Shown: positions 6,523 to 7,475 of the stretch, in pieces
Position numbering within the stretch: position 1 is the first letter of the stretch
How the letters are laid out: each line of letters begins with the position of its first letter
Assembly: GCA_023228385.1 (NCBI GenBank)
Contig: JALOBF010000073.1
Location: forward strand, 1-7,475
Reading direction: 5' to 3'
Length of the DNA: 7,475 nucleotides
Source of the DNA: Bacilli bacterium
GTDB taxonomy: Bacteria > Bacillota_I > Bacilli_A > ML615J-28 > CAG-698
Translations under genes and position numbers: made by a program
The notes under the pieces: model-generated
Seen by the model: the letters and a program-made list of their open reading frames with translations, nothing else
Told to the model about the DNA's origin: nothing
Database searches by the model: none

Positions 6523-6531
6523 ATTATATCA
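6523..6531 (-). promoter_or_regulatory. Extended -10 promoter giving a leaderless mRNA
   Basis: On the minus strand TGATATAAT gives an extended -10 (TGN followed by a perfect TATAAT at 6528-6523). Only 8 nt separate the box from the ATG at 6514, so initiation at the normal distance would fall within about 3 nt of the start codon. No convincing -35 is found at 16-18 nt, which is compatible with extended -10 promoters. The same nine bases occur in the promoter at 1906-1914. Confidence 0.65.
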
Positions 6532-6555
6532 AAATATCAATAAAAATTCTACCGG

Positions 6556-6984
6556 TTAACGCTTGAATTTTATTTGTAAGATAAATGAAATTGTTTTTTC
6601 TTTTATTGAATTGTATTCAATAACATTGGCCGCTTCATTTAAAGATACGGTAATGTCTAAATAACAAATTCCCGTTTCAATATGATATACTGTAATACCG
6701 ATATTAAAAAGAGGAAAACTTATTGCCTTTCCTTCGATTTTTATCTTGCTTACGATAATCTCATAATCATATAAATTTAATTTCTCTGAACTAATACGGT
6801 ATATTATCTTTATTTCATTAATGTCGTTAATACCTAAAAGTGCTGATTTGGGAATCAATCTTTTGCCTTCCAGAATATCAGTTTCCAACTCAAACGATAT
6901 TACATCCGTTTGTTCAAAAAAAACATTGCCGATAATTATAACCGTCAAAAACATTATTGAAAAAAATAACACAGTATATCTCAT
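6556..6984 (-). CDS. Hypothetical small membrane-anchored or exported protein
   Basis: This 142-residue protein is not recognised. Residues 4-22 form one strongly hydrophobic segment after Met-Arg-Tyr, fitting a signal peptide or N-terminal anchor, with no lipobox cysteine and no clear AXA cleavage site. The rest (about 25-142) alternates Ile/Val/Leu with polar residues in short beta-strand-like stretches and ends in SFILQIKFKR. This suggests a small extracellular beta-sandwich. A loose resemblance of the C-terminal third (a conserved-looking ITVSLNEA, then KEKTISFILQI) to TasA/camelysin-type surface proteins is only an impression. The ATG at 6984 is preceded at 5 nt by GGGGG (6994-6990), which can pair with the anti-Shine-Dalgarno sequence through one wobble. 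The gene has its own -10 box and lies 41 nt before the aldo/keto reductase. Confidence 0.75.
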   Translation of the reverse strand: MRYTVLFFSIMFLTVIIIGNVFFEQTDVISFELETDILEGKRLIPKSALLGINDINEIKIIYRISSEKLNLYDYEIIVSKIKIEGKAISFPLFNIGITVYHIETGICYLDITVSLNEAANVIEYNSIKEKTISFILQIKFKR

Positions 6985-7005
6985 CGCAACCCCCGTTTGT
7001 ACCTA

Positions 7006-7011
7006 ATTATA
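7006..7011 (-). promoter_or_regulatory. Probable -10 box for the small exported-protein gene
   Basis: A perfect TATAAT on the minus strand lies 21 nt before the ATG at 6984, giving a leader of about 14 nt that includes the G-rich ribosome-binding site. No good -35 is present at 16-18 nt and there is no TGN extension, so the call rests on the -10, its position and the terminator just upstream. Confidence 0.5.
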
Positions 7012-7042
7012 TTCGGAAAATGATAAAAATAAAACAAGCAAT

Positions 7043-7070
7043 AAAAAAGCGGAGTTATTAAAACCCAGCT
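7043..7070 (-). terminator. Intrinsic terminator after the partial right-end gene
   Basis: On the minus strand the arms 7070-7062 and 7056-7048 form a 9-position stem with one mismatch and one G-U pair around a 5-base loop. A run of six T residues (7048-7043) overlaps the stem base. It begins 8 nt after the TAA stop of the gene to the right. Confidence 0.75.
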
Positions 7071-7078
7071 GATTTATA

Positions 7079-7475
7079 TTAATCAACCCAAACCGAACCC
7101 GCGATAACCCGTAAGGTAATTATCGGTTCAATCATCAGATTCGATTGTATCGGCAGTGGATTTCCGTTGAGATCTAACTCTAAACCGCGGCTAACAACAA
7201 TAATGAGGGGGATTATCGGAACACTATTGCCGGTACGGGGGCGGCGATGAGGAATATCGAGTTTTAATTCCACTTTCGTTCCGTTGGCTTTTCCGATAAG
7301 AATTAATCCGGTTCTCAATTTAGGATCTTTCTTAACTAAAATTTCCTGCTGCGAACCGATTAGCGTTCCGTAAGTACCGGTCGGAGGACCGAGATAAATA
7401 TTAGCCCCAACCGGAAGGCGACACCAGTTGCCGGTAAATTGAGGAACCGGATATAAATGGCGGTAATCAACCGGA
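7079..7475 (-). CDS. Unrecognised protein, C-terminal part (5' end outside the window)
   Basis: The frame is open from the window edge to a TAA at 7081-7079, giving at least 131 residues of the C-terminal part. The visible start is missing; a TTG at 7318 exists but the coding frame continues past it with no stop, so it is not taken as the start. The product is rich in Pro, Gly, Val, Leu and Ile, with segments such as GPPTGTYGTLIGS, DIPHRRPRTGNSVP and DLNGNPLPIQS, and ends in RVIAGSVWVD. It shows no transmembrane helix and only one cysteine. The pattern of short hydrophobic strands and Gly/Pro turns suggests an all-beta protein. No family is recognised. Its base composition looks somewhat richer in G+C than the genes to its left. 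A good terminator follows. Confidence 0.7.
   Translation of the reverse strand, partial: PVDYRHLYPVPQFTGNWCRLPVGANIYLGPPTGTYGTLIGSQQEILVKKDPKLRTGLILIGKANGTKVELKLDIPHRRPRTGNSVPIIPLIIVVSRGLELDLNGNPLPIQSNLMIEPIITLRVIAGSVWVD

Noticed and set aside
6821..7006. Plus-strand open frame opposite the small exported-protein gene
   Set aside because: The opposite strand has a promoter, ribosome-binding site and a plausible hydrophobic N-terminus; the plus-strand product looks like an antisense shadow.
1..7475. CRISPR array, tRNA or rRNA genes, insertion sequence or toxin-antitoxin pair
   Set aside because: No regularly spaced repeats, cloverleaf-like sequence, transposase motifs, terminal inverted repeats or small two-gene module were seen on either strand.

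Overview
This is a compact 7.5-kb stretch of a low-GC bacterial chromosome in which every supported gene lies on the minus strand. The stop codons are almost all TAA (seven of eight, plus one TGA at the natural end of the aldo/keto reductase). Tryptophans are encoded by TGG, promoters have perfect TATAAT boxes and intergenic gaps are short. The protein set (a DegV-family lipid-binding protein, a UPF0316/DUF2179 membrane protein, an ABC-F ATPase) fits Bacillota or an Acholeplasma/Izemoplasma-like relative that keeps the standard genetic code. That placement is inference from gene content and base composition only.

In the direction of transcription (right to left), the layout is as follows. (1) 7475-7079: the 3' part of an unrecognised Pro/Gly-rich gene that runs off the window edge and ends at a good intrinsic terminator (7070-7043). 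(2) 6984-6556: a small protein of unknown function with one N-terminal membrane segment, with its own -10 box. (3) 6514-1957: a probable four-gene operon of YdhF-like aldo/keto reductase, ABC-F ATPase, 5'-nucleotidase/metallophosphatase and UPF0316 membrane protein, with gaps of 27, 91 and 24 nt. It starts at an extended -10 promoter only 8 nt from the ATG, so the first message is probably leaderless, and it ends at a weak terminator. (4) 1881-1084: a sugar phosphate isomerase/epimerase-like TIM-barrel protein with a strong promoter. (5) 994-134: a DegV-family protein with its own promoter and an intrinsic terminator at 121-100. At the far left, 3-39 looks like a plus-strand terminator for a gene outside the window that converges on degV.

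The genes look like ordinary housekeeping functions: redox detoxification, nucleotide salvage, a translation-associated ATPase, lipid or fatty-acid handling and sugar metabolism. No mobile element, CRISPR array, tRNA, rRNA or obvious defence system is present. The points most worth a second look are the predicted leaderless aldo/keto reductase, a signal-peptide-like hydrophobic segment encoded in frame just upstream of the nucleotidase ATG but lacking its own ATG or GTG, a perfect palindrome between the ABC-F and nucleotidase genes, and two unrecognised genes at the right end. Four gene starts or extents were set here by ribosome-binding site or open frame rather than by the longest ORF: 1881, 2520, 3930, and the open 5' edge at 7475.
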